A stretch of 64,000 bases of DNA from Betaproteobacteria bacterium (GCA_016711875.1 JADJSD010000003.1:186001-250000); one strand, 5' to 3'. Shown: positions 1 through 9,220, numbered from the stretch's first letter. Notes: a model not told the origin generated them from the sequence alone. Made by a program: numbers and translations.

Positions 1-184
1 CGTCGCGGTGTCGAGCGCCCATCGGGGCGAGGCCTTCGCGGCCTGCGAGTTCGTGATGGACTACCTCAAGACCCAGGCGCCCTTCTGGAAGAAGGAGGAG
101 ACGTCCGAGGGTTCGCGCTGGGTGGACGCGCGCTCGAGCGACGACGACGCGGCCGCGCGCTGGGAAGCGGGCAAGGCGCCCTAG
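1..184 (+). CDS. moaE: Molybdopterin synthase catalytic subunit MoaE, C-terminal fragment
   Basis: Reading from base 2 gives 60 residues to a TAG at 182-184; the gene starts outside the window. The fragment contains SSAHRGEAFAACEF, then MDYLKTQAPFWKKE, the conserved end of MoaE, where the second lysine of the FWKKE stretch is part of the active site. MoaE with MoaD inserts sulfur into precursor Z to make molybdopterin in the cytoplasm. The neighbourhood is apt, because SoxC about 460 bases downstream is a molybdenum-cofactor protein, but co-transcription is not shown: a gene on the opposite strand lies between. Confidence 0.9.
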   Translation, partial: VAVSSAHRGEAFAACEFVMDYLKTQAPFWKKEETSEGSRWVDARSSDDDAAARWEAGKAP

Positions 185-516
185 AGGGTGCAGAACACCT
201 CGCGCATCATCGCGATCATCTTGATGATGCGCGGATCGTCGATCCGGTAGAAGACCTTGTTGGCTTCCTTGCGCGAAGCGAGGAGCCCGCGCGCGCGCAT
301 CACCGCCAGGTGCTGCGAGATGTTGCTCTGGGACGTGCCGACGGCCTCGACGATTTCCTGCACCATCAGTTCGTTCTGGCCGACCAGGCAAAGGATCTTC
401 AGGCGGAGCGGGTGGGCCATGGCCTGCATGGCGGTGCTCGCCTCGCGCAGGTTCTCCCCGCGACCGATCATCTCGAAGATGTCGTCGTGGGGCGAGGGGA
501 TCTTGGTTCGCGGCAT
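181..516 (-). CDS. ArsR-family repressor, SqrR/BigR-like persulfide sensor of the sox locus
   Basis: A 111-residue winged-helix protein when started at ATG 516; an in-frame GTG at 534 would add six residues, and neither start has a clear ribosome binding site. It has the ArsR core: an HPLRLKIL helix, an HTH around SQSNISQHL and a beta-wing. Two cysteines, C43 (KILCLV) and C109 (VFCTL), sit 66 residues apart, the same spacing as the reactive pair I recall for BigR (42/108) and SqrR (41/107), which sense sulfane sulfur by forming a tetrasulfide link. It is divergent from soxC with AT-rich operator-like repeats between, so it probably represses the sox operon until reduced sulfur appears. Its stop codon touches moaE. 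The sensing role is inferred from family. Confidence 0.85.
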   Translation of the reverse strand: MPRTKIPSPHDDIFEMIGRGENLREASTAMQAMAHPLRLKILCLVGQNELMVQEIVEAVGTSQSNISQHLAVMRARGLLASRKEANKVFYRIDDPRIIKMIAMMREVFCTL

Positions 517-546
517 GGGGATATCGTATCGCACTAACGGCGATTG

Positions 547-570
547 CTAATATTAGGGTTGACTAATATT
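547..570. promoter_or_regulatory. Operator-like repeat between the ArsR repressor and soxC
   Basis: A perfect 10-bp palindrome, CTAATATTAG (547-556), is followed by a second CTAATATT half-copy (563-570). The elements are AT-rich in a GC-rich background and overlap the -35 element of the putative soxC promoter. This fits a binding site for the divergent ArsR-family repressor; binding itself is inference. Confidence 0.6.
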
Positions 571-587
571 CTTGATCGCTTCAAAAT
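559..587 (+). promoter_or_regulatory. Putative sigma-70 promoter of the sox operon
   Basis: TTGACT (559-564, 5 of 6 to consensus) and CAAAAT (582-587, 4 of 6) are 17 bp apart and 59 bp upstream of the soxC ATG. The repressor-like repeats overlap the -35 box, a normal arrangement for steric repression. Confidence 0.55.
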
Positions 588-646
588 TGTCCCAGATCAA
601 AAAAAGTGCGCCTGCCCGAGCAGGTCCTCCCGGAGGAATCACCCCC

Positions 647-1981
647 ATGCCATCCCAGAGGCCGTTACCTGGCCGGATCCAGCCTGCGCCCGAGGGTTTC
701 CTCGACGCCCGACAGATCGAGGCCGTCCGGAAAGGGCGGCGCGGCTTCCTCAAGCGCGCATTCGCCGCCGCCGGCGGGGCCATGGCCGGAGCCGCCGCCG
801 CGCAGGGCGCCTTCAAGGGCGAAAGCGAGATTCTCGAACTGCCCGAGCATTCCCGCGGCCTTGGCCAACCGGTCGCCGCCCGGGCCTATGGCCTGCCATC
901 GCAGTTCGAAAAGGGCCTGCAGCGTCGCGAGAGCCCCGGGCTGACACGTGTCTCGGCCGCTTCCGTGTCCTTCGCGCCCCTGCAGGGGATGTTCGGGATC
1001 ATCACCCCGAGCGGCCTGCACTTCGAGCGGCACCACCAGGGCTGGTGGGACATCGATCCGGCCCGCCATCGCCTGATGGTGATGGGGATGGTGAAGGAAG
1101 CGCGCGTCTACACCATGGACGACCTGATGCGCCTGCCCTCGATCTCGCGCATGCACTTCATCGAGTGCGGCGCCAACACCGGCATGGAGTGGGGCAACGT
1201 CGCGGTGCCGACCGTTCAGTACTCCCACGGGATGATCTCCTGCTGCGAGTACACCGGCGTGCGCCTCTCGACGCTCCTCGATCACTGCGGCTACGACCGC
1301 AAGAACGGCAAGTTCGTGCTGGCCGAGGGGGCGGACGGCTCCTCGATGACCCGCACGATCCCGATGGACCGCGCCCTGGACGACGTGATGGTCGCCTACG
1401 CCATGAACGGCGAGATGCTGCGGCCGGAGAACGGCTATCCCCTTCGCCTCGTGGTGCCGGGCGTCCAGGGCGTGTCGTGGGTCAAGTACCTGCGGCGAAT
1501 CGAGGTCGGCGACGAGGAATGGGCCACGAAGGACGAGGCCGTGCACTACATCGACCTCATGCCCGACGGAAGGCACCGCCAGTACACGTCGATCCAGGAG
1601 TGCAAGTCGGTCGTCACCTCGCCCTCCGGCGGCCAGACGCTGCTCGACAAGGGCTACTACAACGTCACCGGGCTCGCCTGGTCGGGCCGGGGCAAGGTGA
1701 AACGCGTGGACGTCTCGTTCGACGGCGGTCGCAACTGGCGTACGGCCCGGCTGGAGGGCCCGGTGCTCTCCAAGTGCCTGACGCGGTTCAACATCGACTG
1801 GACGTGGGACGGCAGGCCCGCCGTCATCCAGTCCCGCGCGATCGACGACACGGGCTACGTCCAGCCCAAGATCAACCAGCTGCGCGCCGTCCGCGGAACG
1901 CGCTCCATCTATCACAACAACGCCATCCAGTCCTGGAAGGTGTCCGAGACCGGCGAGGTGGGCAATGTCCAGGTCTTCTAG
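647..1981 (+). CDS. soxC: SoxC, molybdenum subunit of sulfane dehydrogenase
   Basis: 444 residues. ATG 647 is chosen because GGAGGA ends 9 bases upstream; an in-frame ATG at 572 lacks a site and lies inside the promoter. A twin-arginine signal (RRGFLK, R31-R32, then an alanine/glycine-rich hydrophobic stretch) sends the folded Mo-cofactor protein to the periplasm. The sulfite-oxidase fold follows, with the candidate Mo-ligand cysteine C174 in the ECGANTG stretch, then a C-terminal dimerisation domain. SoxC with the cytochrome SoxD removes six electrons from the sulfane sulfur bound to SoxY. Its presence predicts complete thiosulfate oxidation to sulfate rather than sulfur-globule formation. 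The gene overlaps soxD by 17 bases. Confidence 0.95.
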   Translation: MPSQRPLPGRIQPAPEGFLDARQIEAVRKGRRGFLKRAFAAAGGAMAGAAAAQGAFKGESEILELPEHSRGLGQPVAARAYGLPSQFEKGLQRRESPGLTRVSAASVSFAPLQGMFGIITPSGLHFERHHQGWWDIDPARHRLMVMGMVKEARVYTMDDLMRLPSISRMHFIECGANTGMEWGNVAVPTVQYSHGMISCCEYTGVRLSTLLDHCGYDRKNGKFVLAEGADGSSMTRTIPMDRALDDVMVAYAMNGEMLRPENGYPLRLVVPGVQGVSWVKYLRRIEVGDEEWATKDEAVHYIDLMPDGRHRQYTSIQECKSVVTSPSGGQTLLDKGYYNVTGLAWSGRGKVKRVDVSFDGGRNWRTARLEGPVLSKCLTRFNIDWTWDGRPAVIQSRAIDDTGYVQPKINQLRAVRGTRSIYHNNAIQSWKVSETGEVGNVQVF

Positions 1982-2981
1982 CTTCCTGGCTGCGATGGCG
2001 ATCGCCCTGGCGCTGCCGGTGGCGGCCCAGGCTCCTTTCCCGGGCATCGGGCGTGCCGCGACGCCGGCCGAGATCGCCGCCTGGGACATCGACGTGCGGC
2101 CCGACTTCAAGGGCCTGCCCAAGGGCTCCGGAAGCGTGGCCAAGGGCGAGGTGCTCTGGGAGGCGAAGTGCACCGCCTGCCACGGCACGTTCGGCGAGTC
2201 GAACGAGGTCTTCGCGCCGCTCGTCGGCGGCACGACCAAGGCGGACATCGAGGCCGGTCGCGTGAAGACCCTCGTGACGGGCGACGTTTCCCGCACGACC
2301 TTCATGAAGGTCGCGACGATCTCGACGCTGTGGGACTACATCAATCGCGCCATGCCCTGGAATGCGCCCAAGTCGCTTTCGACGGACGAGGTCTACTCGG
2401 TGCTCGCGTACTTGCTGAACCTCGCCGAGATCGTGCCGGCCGATTTCGTCCTGTCGAACGAGACGATCGCCGGGGTGCAGAAGCGCATGCCCAACCGGAA
2501 CGGCATGCAGCGCGAGCATGGCCTGTGGGACGTGAAGGGAAAGCCCGACGTGCGCAACGTGGCCTGCATGAAGGACTGCCCGGTGTCGGCCTCCGTGGCC
2601 TCGGTGCTGCCCGAGCACGCCAAGGGCGCCCACGGCAACCTCAAGGAACAGAACCGGCCGGTGGGCCCGGCACGCGGCATCGACACCTCCGACGGGAAAG
2701 CCGCGCCGGCCGCGGTAGCCGCGGTGAGCCCCTCGCTCGCGCTCGCGCAGTCCAAGGGTTGCATGGCGTGCCACGCCGTCGACAAGCGCGTGGTCGGTCC
2801 GGGCTACCAGGAGATCGCCGCCAAGTACAAGGGCGAAGCGGGCGCCGAGTCGAAACTCGCGGCCAAGGTAAAGGCGGGGGGCGTGGGCACTTGGGGCCAG
2901 ATTCCGATGCCGCCGCACCCGGCCTTGTCGGATGCGGACGCCGGCGCGTTGGTTCGCTGGATCGTTTCGGGCGCCCCGTAG
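1965..2981 (+). CDS. soxD: SoxD, dihaem cytochrome c subunit of sulfane dehydrogenase
   Basis: 338 residues starting inside the end of soxC, implying coupled translation. A Sec signal peptide ends at about residue 22 (VAAQA). Two haem-binding motifs are visible: CTACH (69-73) in the N-terminal domain and CMACH (266-270) in the C-terminal one. The latter is a typical class I cytochrome c domain whose MPPHP motif supplies the probable axial methionine. SoxD passes electrons from SoxC to periplasmic carriers. The length is usual for SoxD. Confidence 0.93.
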   Translation: MSRSSSFLAAMAIALALPVAAQAPFPGIGRAATPAEIAAWDIDVRPDFKGLPKGSGSVAKGEVLWEAKCTACHGTFGESNEVFAPLVGGTTKADIEAGRVKTLVTGDVSRTTFMKVATISTLWDYINRAMPWNAPKSLSTDEVYSVLAYLLNLAEIVPADFVLSNETIAGVQKRMPNRNGMQREHGLWDVKGKPDVRNVACMKDCPVSASVASVLPEHAKGAHGNLKEQNRPVGPARGIDTSDGKAAPAAVAAVSPSLALAQSKGCMACHAVDKRVVGPGYQEIAAKYKGEAGAESKLAAKVKAGGVGTWGQIPMPPHPALSDADAGALVRWIVSGAP

Positions 2982-3170
2982 GTTTCCGCCGCCCTACCCG
3001 TTTGGGGGGGGAGTGCTACCCGATCCGGCTATAGACGCGCCGGAGCGTTGCGCCTGAGATTGCACCGGGAGAAGGTAGAATTGCCAGGCCATGCATCGGC
3101 CACGGGCGGCGTTCGCCCACAACGAGACCAGAAGCACGACAACCCAAGTCCGAACCGAAGGAGGGAAATG

Positions 3171-3647
3171 ATGAACAGCAGACGCAGGCAGGTGCTCCAG
3201 GGCACCGGTGGCATGGCAGTCATGGGGCTCGCGGTCGCCGCGGGCCTCTTCAAGCCGGGCAGCGCCTGGGCGCAGGGCGCCGCCTGGAACAAGGCGGCCT
3301 TCGACACCAGGAACATGAACGACACGGTCAAGGCCCTGGGCGGCGCGGGCGCCACGGAAAGCAAGGACATCGTGATCAACTCCCCGGACATCGCGGAAAA
3401 CGGCGCGGTCGTCCCCTTCACGATCTCGAGCAAGCTCCCGAAGACGCAGCAGATTGCGCTGCTCGTGGAGAAGAATCCCAACATGCTCGTCGCCAATTTC
3501 TCGATCCCGGACGGCACGGAGGCGGGCGTCACCACGCGCGCCAAGATGGGCCAGACCTCGAACGTGGTCGCGCTCGTGAAGGCCGACGGCAAGTTCTACT
3601 ACACGACCAAGGAAGTGAAGGTCACCCTCGGCGGCTGCGGCGGCTGA
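3171..3647 (+). CDS. soxY: SoxY, sulfur-carrier subunit
   Basis: 158 residues from ATG 3171, five bases after AAGGAGGG; an ATG immediately upstream at 3168 is too close to that site. A Tat signal is present (SRRRQVL). The protein ends in GGCGG with the carrier cysteine C156 on the flexible C-terminal arm; thiosulfate, sulfane and sulfone intermediates are carried on this thiol. It forms the SoxYZ heterodimer with the next gene, 15 bases away. The 189-base gap after soxD may hold a separate promoter, but I see no convincing one. Confidence 0.95.
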   Translation: MNSRRRQVLQGTGGMAVMGLAVAAGLFKPGSAWAQGAAWNKAAFDTRNMNDTVKALGGAGATESKDIVINSPDIAENGAVVPFTISSKLPKTQQIALLVEKNPNMLVANFSIPDGTEAGVTTRAKMGQTSNVVALVKADGKFYYTTKEVKVTLGGCGG

Positions 3648-3662
3648 CACCAGGAGAAAACC

Positions 3663-3974
3663 ATGGCAGATCCGATGAAGATCCGGGCCGCGATGTCCGG
3701 CGACAAGGTGGAAGTGAAGATCCTCATGAGCCACGAGATGGAGACGGGCCAACGCAAGGATGCGAAGGGTGCGGCGATCCCGGCCCATTTCATCCAGACC
3801 GTCTCGGCCACGCACAACGGCAAGGTAGTGCTCGCGGCCGAGTGGGGCCCCGCCGTCTCGAAGAACCCGTTCCTCTCCTTCAAGTTCACGGGCGGCAAGC
3901 CTGGCGAGAAGGTGAGCGTCACGTGGGTCGACAACAAGGGCGACAAGCGCACGGACGAAGCAACCATTTCGTAG
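3663..3974 (+). CDS. soxZ: SoxZ, partner of SoxY
   Basis: 103 residues, the usual SoxZ length. It has no signal peptide and no cysteine, as expected for the immunoglobulin-like partner that is co-exported with Tat-borne SoxY. HEMETGQRKD near residues 24-33 and the KNPFLSFKF strand are SoxZ hallmarks. AGGAGA precedes the ATG. SoxZ stabilises SoxY and helps other Sox enzymes dock the carrier arm. Confidence 0.95.
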   Translation: MADPMKIRAAMSGDKVEVKILMSHEMETGQRKDAKGAAIPAHFIQTVSATHNGKVVLAAEWGPAVSKNPFLSFKFTGGKPGEKVSVTWVDNKGDKRTDEATIS

Positions 3975-4036
3975 CGCCCCGGCGGGCCAGGCCCGTCCGG
4001 ACGACCAAAATTCCAACAATCAGGGGAGGAAGTCCG

Positions 4037-4495
4037 ATGAAAATGGTCCTGGGGAAGGTGGCCTTGGCGTCACTGCTCGCGCTCGCGGGCGGCTGCGTCA
4101 CGGCCAACGTGACGAAGGTCGAGGCGCCCAAGGGCGCGGCGACCAGCAAGGTCGTCTATCACGTGAACGAAGGCATCGACAAGGCGGTACCGTCCCTTCG
4201 CAACATCCGCAACCACCTCGACGCGGAGCCCAAGGCCAAGATCGTGGTCGTGACGCACGGCCCCGGCATCGACTTCCTCCTCGACGGCGCGAAGGACAAG
4301 AACGGCAATCCGTTCGACGTCACCGTCGACACGCTTCAAGCCCGGGGCGTCGAGTTCCGGGTCTGCAGCAACACGCTCGTCTCGCGAGGAATCGACCCGA
4401 AGAAGGTCATCCCGCAGGCGACCATCGTCCCGTCGGGCGTGGCCGAGATCGGCCGTCTCCAGACGACCGAGGGCTTCGTCTACCTGAAGCCCTAG
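4037..4495 (+). CDS. DsrE-family protein inside the sox operon
   Basis: 152 residues from ATG 4037, which follows GGGGAGGA. An N-terminal hydrophobic segment with the weak lipobox-like sequence ALAGGC suggests export. A DsrE/DsrF-type alpha/beta fold follows: a KIVVVTHGPGIDFLL strand-turn, then one conserved cysteine in FRVCSNTLVSRGI. DsrE-family proteins are sulfur-relay or binding proteins, and homologues sit between soxZ and soxA in other betaproteobacteria. A role in shuttling persulfide in the periplasm is plausible. The exact reaction is unknown to me. Confidence 0.8.
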   Translation: MKMVLGKVALASLLALAGGCVTANVTKVEAPKGAATSKVVYHVNEGIDKAVPSLRNIRNHLDAEPKAKIVVVTHGPGIDFLLDGAKDKNGNPFDVTVDTLQARGVEFRVCSNTLVSRGIDPKKVIPQATIVPSGVAEIGRLQTTEGFVYLKP

Positions 4496-4540
4496 CCGGA
4501 CTCGAGCGCACCACCCAAGAAAATGGATCGGAGGAGAAGC

Positions 4541-5359
4541 ATGAGGAAGACCTGGGAGAAAGCGGCTCGCGCCGCACTGGCCGCCGCGGCCCTGGCGGCC
4601 ACCGGCGTCGGCGCGCAGCAAAAGAGCGCCATCGAGGAGATCGAGCGTTACCGCGCCGCGCTCGGTGACGGCAACCCCGCTGAGCTTTGGGAAGCCCGCG
4701 GCGATGCGATCTGGAAGGAAAAGCGCGGCCCGAAGAACGCGTCGCTCGAGCAATGCGATCTCGGGCTGGGGCCGGGCATCGTGCGCGGCGCCTATACCGT
4801 CCTGCCCAAGTACTTCGCCGATACGAACAAGGTCGAGGACCTCGAGTCCCGCCTCGTCTCCTGCATGGTGATGCTGCAGGGCTTCACGCCCGAGCAGGCG
4901 AAGAAGGATCCGTACGGCGGTCCGGGCAAGAAGGTCGCCATGGACGCGCTCGTCGCGTTCGTCACCTCCGAATCGCGCGGCCTGCCGATGAAGGTCGCCG
5001 GCACGCACCCGAAGGAGGTCGAGGCCTACGACCTCGGCAGGCAGATCTTCTTCCACCGCGGCGGCCCGTACGATTTTTCTTGCGCCACGTGCCACGGCGT
5101 GAACAACCAGCGCATCCGCCTGCAGGACCTGCCCAACCTCCTGAACCCGCGCGACGCGAAAAAGGCCTACACGAGCTGGCCGGCCTACCGGGTATCGCAG
5201 GGTGAGGTCCGCAGCTTCCAGTGGCGCCTTCTGGATTGCTTCCGGCAGCAGCGCTTTCCGGAACTCGAATTCACGTCGCCCGCGTCGATCGCGTTGACGA
5301 TGTTCCTCGCCAAGAATTCGAACGGCGGCACGTTCGACGCGCCGGCCATCAAGCGCTGA
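4541..5359 (+). CDS. soxA: SoxA, catalytic cytochrome c of the SoxAX complex
   Basis: 272 residues from ATG 4541, four bases after GGAGGAG; an ATG at 4523 lacks a site. A Sec signal peptide ends near residue 26 (VGAQQ). There is one haem site, CATCH (181-185), and the active-site cysteine C233 (LLDCFRQQRFPE), which is the haem ligand that becomes a persulfide. The N-terminal domain has cysteines C72 and C108 but no CXXCH, so this is the monohaem SoxA type in which a disulfide replaces the first haem. SoxAX joins thiosulfate oxidatively to SoxY. Confidence 0.93.
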   Translation: MRKTWEKAARAALAAAALAATGVGAQQKSAIEEIERYRAALGDGNPAELWEARGDAIWKEKRGPKNASLEQCDLGLGPGIVRGAYTVLPKYFADTNKVEDLESRLVSCMVMLQGFTPEQAKKDPYGGPGKKVAMDALVAFVTSESRGLPMKVAGTHPKEVEAYDLGRQIFFHRGGPYDFSCATCHGVNNQRIRLQDLPNLLNPRDAKKAYTSWPAYRVSQGEVRSFQWRLLDCFRQQRFPELEFTSPASIALTMFLAKNSNGGTFDAPAIKR

Positions 5360-5372
5360 CCGGGAGACGACC

Positions 5373-5998
5373 ATGAAGACGATCAAGATGCTCGCCATCC
5401 CCGCCGCGGTCCTCGCGCTGGCCGGTTGCGCCACCACCCCCGGCCCCGACGAACTGCGCACGAACGCCATCGCCATGATGAAGGCGTCCTTCAAGGAAAA
5501 GGGCCAGGCGAAGCTCGACCGCATCGACCAGGACGACATGCAGCGCCTGTGCAGCGAATACGTCGCGGAAAAGGTCATGCCCCGCGAGACGGCGCAGGCG
5601 CTCGAGAGAAGGCGCAGCAGGCGCTGATCAAGTACCCGGCCGACGGCAAGCTCCTGGGAGACTGGAAGCAGGGCGAGCGCATCGCCCAGTCCGGCGTGGG
5701 CAAGCAGTTCAGCGACGATCCCAAGGCGCCGGCGGGAGGCAACTGCTACGCCTGCCACCAGCTCACGAAGGAGGAAGTCTCCTACGGCACGATCGGACCG
5801 AGCCTCTACAACTTCGCGAAGCTGCGCGGGTACGGCGAGCAGATCCAGCGCTACGCCTACGGCAAGGTCTACAACTCGCAGGCCTTCTCGGCGTGCTCGA
5901 GCATGCCGCGATTCGGCCACGCGGGCATTCTCACCGAAGATCAACTGCGCCACGTCGTGGCGTTGCTCATGTCGCCGGAATCCCCGGTCAACAAGTAA
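5373..5998 (+). CDS. soxX: SoxX, cytochrome c partner of SoxA (one frameshift in this sequence)
   Basis: The first frame (from 5373) gives a lipoprotein-like signal (LALAGC) and a helical N-terminal domain. It runs off frame near 5608, and the second frame continues with IKYPADGKLLGDW, the haem motif CYACH and the C-terminal MPRFGH motif with the axial methionine. One extra base in the AGAGAAGG stretch rejoins the frames into about 208 residues, a normal SoxX length. Both halves are well conserved, so I treat the break as a probable sequencing error. A terminator follows at 6009. Confidence 0.88.
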
Positions 5999-6008
5999 TT
6001 CCCACCTA

Positions 6009-6034
6009 GGGCGGGAGCTACCCCGCCCTTTTTT
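6009..6034 (+). terminator. Rho-independent terminator after soxX
   Basis: A GC-rich hairpin GGGCGGG / CCCGCCC with a short loop is followed directly by TTTTTT (6029-6034). It separates soxCDYZ-soxAX from the HbpS-like and soxB genes, so those need read-through or their own promoter. Confidence 0.85.
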
Positions 6035-6053
6035 ACGCGAAGGAACATTAGCC

Positions 6054-6557
6054 ATGACTAATGCAATTGTCCGTCTCGCCGCCTCGGTCGCCCTTGCCGC
6101 ATCGTTCAGCGCCTCCGCAGCGGAGTCCGCTACCTTCTCGATCAAGGCCCTCACGCCGGAGTCAGCCATGAAGGCCGCCACCGCGGCGCTCGCGAAGTGC
6201 CGCGCCGACGGCTACCAGGTCGCCGTGGCGATCGTGGACCGCTCGGGACTCGTGCAGGCCGTGCTGCGCGATCGATTCGCCGGGGCGCATACGCCCGAAA
6301 CGGCGACCAACAAGGCCTGGACAGCCGTTTCTTTCCGTACCCATACGTCGGATCTCGTGAAGCTGACCGCACCGGGGCAGGAGGCCGCGGGCATTCGCAA
6401 CCTGCCGCGTGTCGTCGCGGTGGGGGGCGGGGTCATGATCGAGGCGGGTGGCTCCATTCTCGCCGGCATCGGCGTATCGGGTGCGCCCGGCGGCGCCGCG
6501 GACGAGGTGTGCGCCAGGGCCGGCATCAAGGCCATCGCCGACTCCCTCGAATTCTAG
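6054..6557 (+). CDS. GlcG/HbpS-family haem-binding protein, exported
   Basis: 167 residues with a Sec signal (LAASFSASA) and the GlcG/HbpS (DUF336) fold: VAIVDRSGLVQAVLR, a DRFAGAHTPETA stretch and the glycine-rich end GGVMIEAGGSILAGIGVSG. Family members bind haem or small ligands, often in the periplasm. It lies just after the soxX terminator and 13 bases before soxB, so it is probably co-transcribed with soxB. It may help haem supply or protection for the Sox cytochromes; that role is a guess. Confidence 0.78.
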   Translation: MTNAIVRLAASVALAASFSASAAESATFSIKALTPESAMKAATAALAKCRADGYQVAVAIVDRSGLVQAVLRDRFAGAHTPETATNKAWTAVSFRTHTSDLVKLTAPGQEAAGIRNLPRVVAVGGGVMIEAGGSILAGIGVSGAPGGAADEVCARAGIKAIADSLEF

Positions 6558-6570
6558 GAACCCGACAGCC

Positions 6571-8273
6571 ATGGACCGCCGCGAATTCCTGAACGTCCTC
6601 GCCATCGCCGCCGCGGCGGGCCTGCCCATCGCTTCCCGCGACGCGCTTGCCGCGGGAGAAGGTTCGAAGCTCTACGACTTCCCCACGTTCGGCAATGTCA
6701 GCCTGCTGCACATGACGGACTGCCACGCGCAGCTCCTGCCGATCTATTTCCGCGAGCCCAACGTGAACCTCGGGATCGCGGGCTCCTCCGGGAAAGCGCC
6801 CCACCTGGTGGGCGACCGGCTGCTCAAGGCATACGGCGTCAAGGCCGGCAGTGCCGAGGCCCACGCGTTCAGCTACCTGGATTTCGACAAGGCGGCGAAG
6901 GCCTACGGCAAGGTGGGCGGGTTCGCCCACCTCGCCACGCTGGTGAAGAACCTCAAGGCGTCGAGGCCGGGGCGCTCCTGCTCGACGGCGGCGACATTCG
7001 GCAGGGCTCCGCCACTGCGCTCTGGAGCAAGGGCCAGGACATGGTCGATGCCTGCCTGCAGCTCGGCGTCGACGTCATGACGGCCCATTGGGAATTCACG
7101 CTGGGCCAGGACCGGGTCAAGCAGATCGTCGAGAACGACTTCAAGGGCAAGGTGGATTTCGTCGCGCAGAACGTCGTCACGGCGGATTTCGGCGATGCCG
7201 TCTTCAAGCCGTACGTGATCCGGCCGATCAACGGGGTCCCGGTGGCCATCGTGGGCCAGGCCTTTCCGTACACGCCGATCGCCAATCCCCGGTACATGGT
7301 CGCGGACTGGACCTTCGGCATCCGCGAGGAAGAGCTGCAGAAGCAGGTGAACGAGGCCCGCGGCAAGGGGCCCAGGTCGTCGTCCTGCTCTCGCACAACG
7401 GCATGGACGTCGACCTGAAGCTTGCATCCCGCGTCACCGGCATCGACGCCATCCTGGGCGGCCATACGCACGACGGCGTGCCGCAACCCGTGGAGGTAAG
7501 GAACGCGGCGGGCACCACGCTCGTCACCAACGCCGGCAGCAACGGCAAGTTCCTCGGCGTGCTCGATTTCGACGTGAAGGGCGGGCGCATCCGGGCTGGA
7601 AATACCGGTTGCTTCCCGTGTTCGCGAACCTCATCAAGCCGGATGCGACGATGGCCTCGCTCATCGCGAGGATCCGCGGGCCGCACGAGGCGAAGCTCGC
7701 GCAGAAGCTGGCCGTGACCGAGGGGCTGCTCTATCGCCGCGGCAATTTCAACGGCACGGTCGACCAGGTCATCCTCGACGCCCTCATGAAGGTGAAGGGA
7801 GCCGAGATGGCGTTCTCACCGGGCTTTCGCTGGGGCACGACCCTGCTGCCGGGCCAGCCGATCACGATGGATCACGTGATGGACTGGACCGCGATTACCT
7901 ATCCCTACACGACCGTGAACGAGTTCACGGGCGAGATGATCAAGACGATCCTCGAGGACGTCTGCGACAACCTCTTCAACCCGGACCCTACTACCAGCAA
8001 GGTGGCGACATGGTGCGGGTGGGCGGACTCACCTACACCGCACGCGGTGCCGGCATGGGCAGCCGGATTTCCGACATGCGGCTGGCCGGCAAGCCCATCG
8101 ATGCCGGAAAGAAGTACAAGGTGGCCGGCTGGGCCCCCGTCGCCGAGGGTGCGCAGGGCGAGCCCGTCTGGGACGTGGTAACGAAATACCTGCGAGACGT
8201 GAAGACGGTGAAGCCGGTGAAGCTCAACCTGCCGAAGCTCGTCGGCATGGAAGGCAACGCGGGAATCGCCTGA
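6571..8273 (+). CDS. soxB: SoxB, sulfate thiol esterase (four frameshifts in this sequence)
   Basis: The reading begins with a Tat-like leader (MDRREFLNVL), then LLHMTDCHAQLLP with the first manganese-ligand motif of the 5'-nucleotidase superfamily. It continues through LLLDGGDIRQGSATALW, VVVLLSHNGMD and LGGHTHDG, all SoxB hallmarks. SoxB hydrolyses the sulfone from SoxY-cysteine-S-sulfonate at a dinuclear Mn site. The frame breaks at GGGG (6969-6972), GGGG (7367-7370), GGG (7593-7595) and CCC (7986-7988). In each case one added base restores the conserved sequence, giving about 568 residues. The pattern points to homopolymer under-calling, not a true pseudogene. Confidence 0.9.
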
Positions 8274-9220
8274 TGCGCCCCGCGCTTCGTCTCGCCGCCG
8301 CCGCCCTGGCCGCCGCGTCGGCTTTCGCATCGGCCCAGGAACTCAAGTCGAAGGTCGTTCCCGTCAAGGTCACGGACAGGGTCTGGTTCGTCCAGGGGCA
8401 GCCGGGCATGGCGAACGCCGCGAACGAGGGCTACAACTCGAACGCCGGCTTCGTCGTGACGGACGAGGGTGTCGTGGTCATCGACGCGCTCGGCTCGCCC
8501 GCATTGGGCGAAGCACTCCTGGCGGCGATCCGCAAGGTGACGCCCAAGCCGGTGAAGCGCGTCATCGTCACCCACTACCACGCCGACCATTTCTACGGCT
8601 CGCACCGTTCCGGAAGGCCGGCGCGGACATCTGGGCGCACGTCGGCGCACGCGAGTACTTCGTGAGCGGCGATGCCGAGCGGCGGCGGATCCAGCGGGCC
8701 CGGGACCTGTTCCCGTGGGTCACCGACACGACGCCGCTTCTCGAGGCCGACCGTTGGCTGGAAGGCGACGCGCGCTTCGTGCTGGGCGGAAAGCGATTCG
8801 AGATCCAGCATTTCGGCCCGGCCCATTCGCCCGAGGACCTTGTGATCGTGGTGCCGGACGAAGGAGTCGTCTTTTCCGGCGACATCCTCTTCACCGGGCG
8901 CATCCCCTTCGTGGGCGAGGCCGACAGCAAGGCGTGGCTCGTGCGAATCGAACGGCTGATCGCGCTGAAGCCCCGCCTGATGGTCACGGGCCACGGCGAG
9001 GTCTCGAGGACCCCTCGAAGGATCTCGTGCTCACGCGCGACTACCTCACGTTCCTGCGCCAGGCCATGGGCAAGGCGGTCGAGGATTTCGTGCCTTTCGA
9101 GGAAGCCTACAAGCGCACCGACTGGAGCCGCTATTCCGCGCTGCCGGCCTTCGAAGCGGCCAATCGCGTGAACGCTTACGGAACGTACCTGCTCATGGAA
9201 AAGGAATCCTGGCCCGATGA
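8273..9220 (+). CDS. MBL-fold metallohydrolase, SoxH-like, exported (three frameshifts)
   Basis: Starts at ATG 8273 overlapping the soxB stop (TGATG). It has a Sec signal (ALAAASAFASA), then a metallo-beta-lactamase fold with the zinc motif THYHADHFYG. Breaks near 8607, 9008 and 9214 each vanish with one added base. They rejoin SHRFRKAGADIW, SRDPSKDL and the C-terminus, which then stops at TGA 9218-9220. The corrected length is about 316 residues. The group resembles SoxH and zinc hydrolases next to quinoprotein and Sox systems. The substrate is unknown, and the context suggests a periplasmic thioester or glyoxalase-II-like hydrolase linked to sulfur metabolism. Confidence 0.78.

Noticed and set aside
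665..2305. Long minus-strand frames opposite soxC, soxD and many other genes
   Set aside because: High-GC shadow frames with arginine/histidine-rich composition and no recognisable domains.
5373..9220. True pseudogenisation of soxX, soxB and the metallohydrolase
   Set aside because: All breaks are repairable single-base changes, with flanking protein sequence fully conserved and no internal stops.
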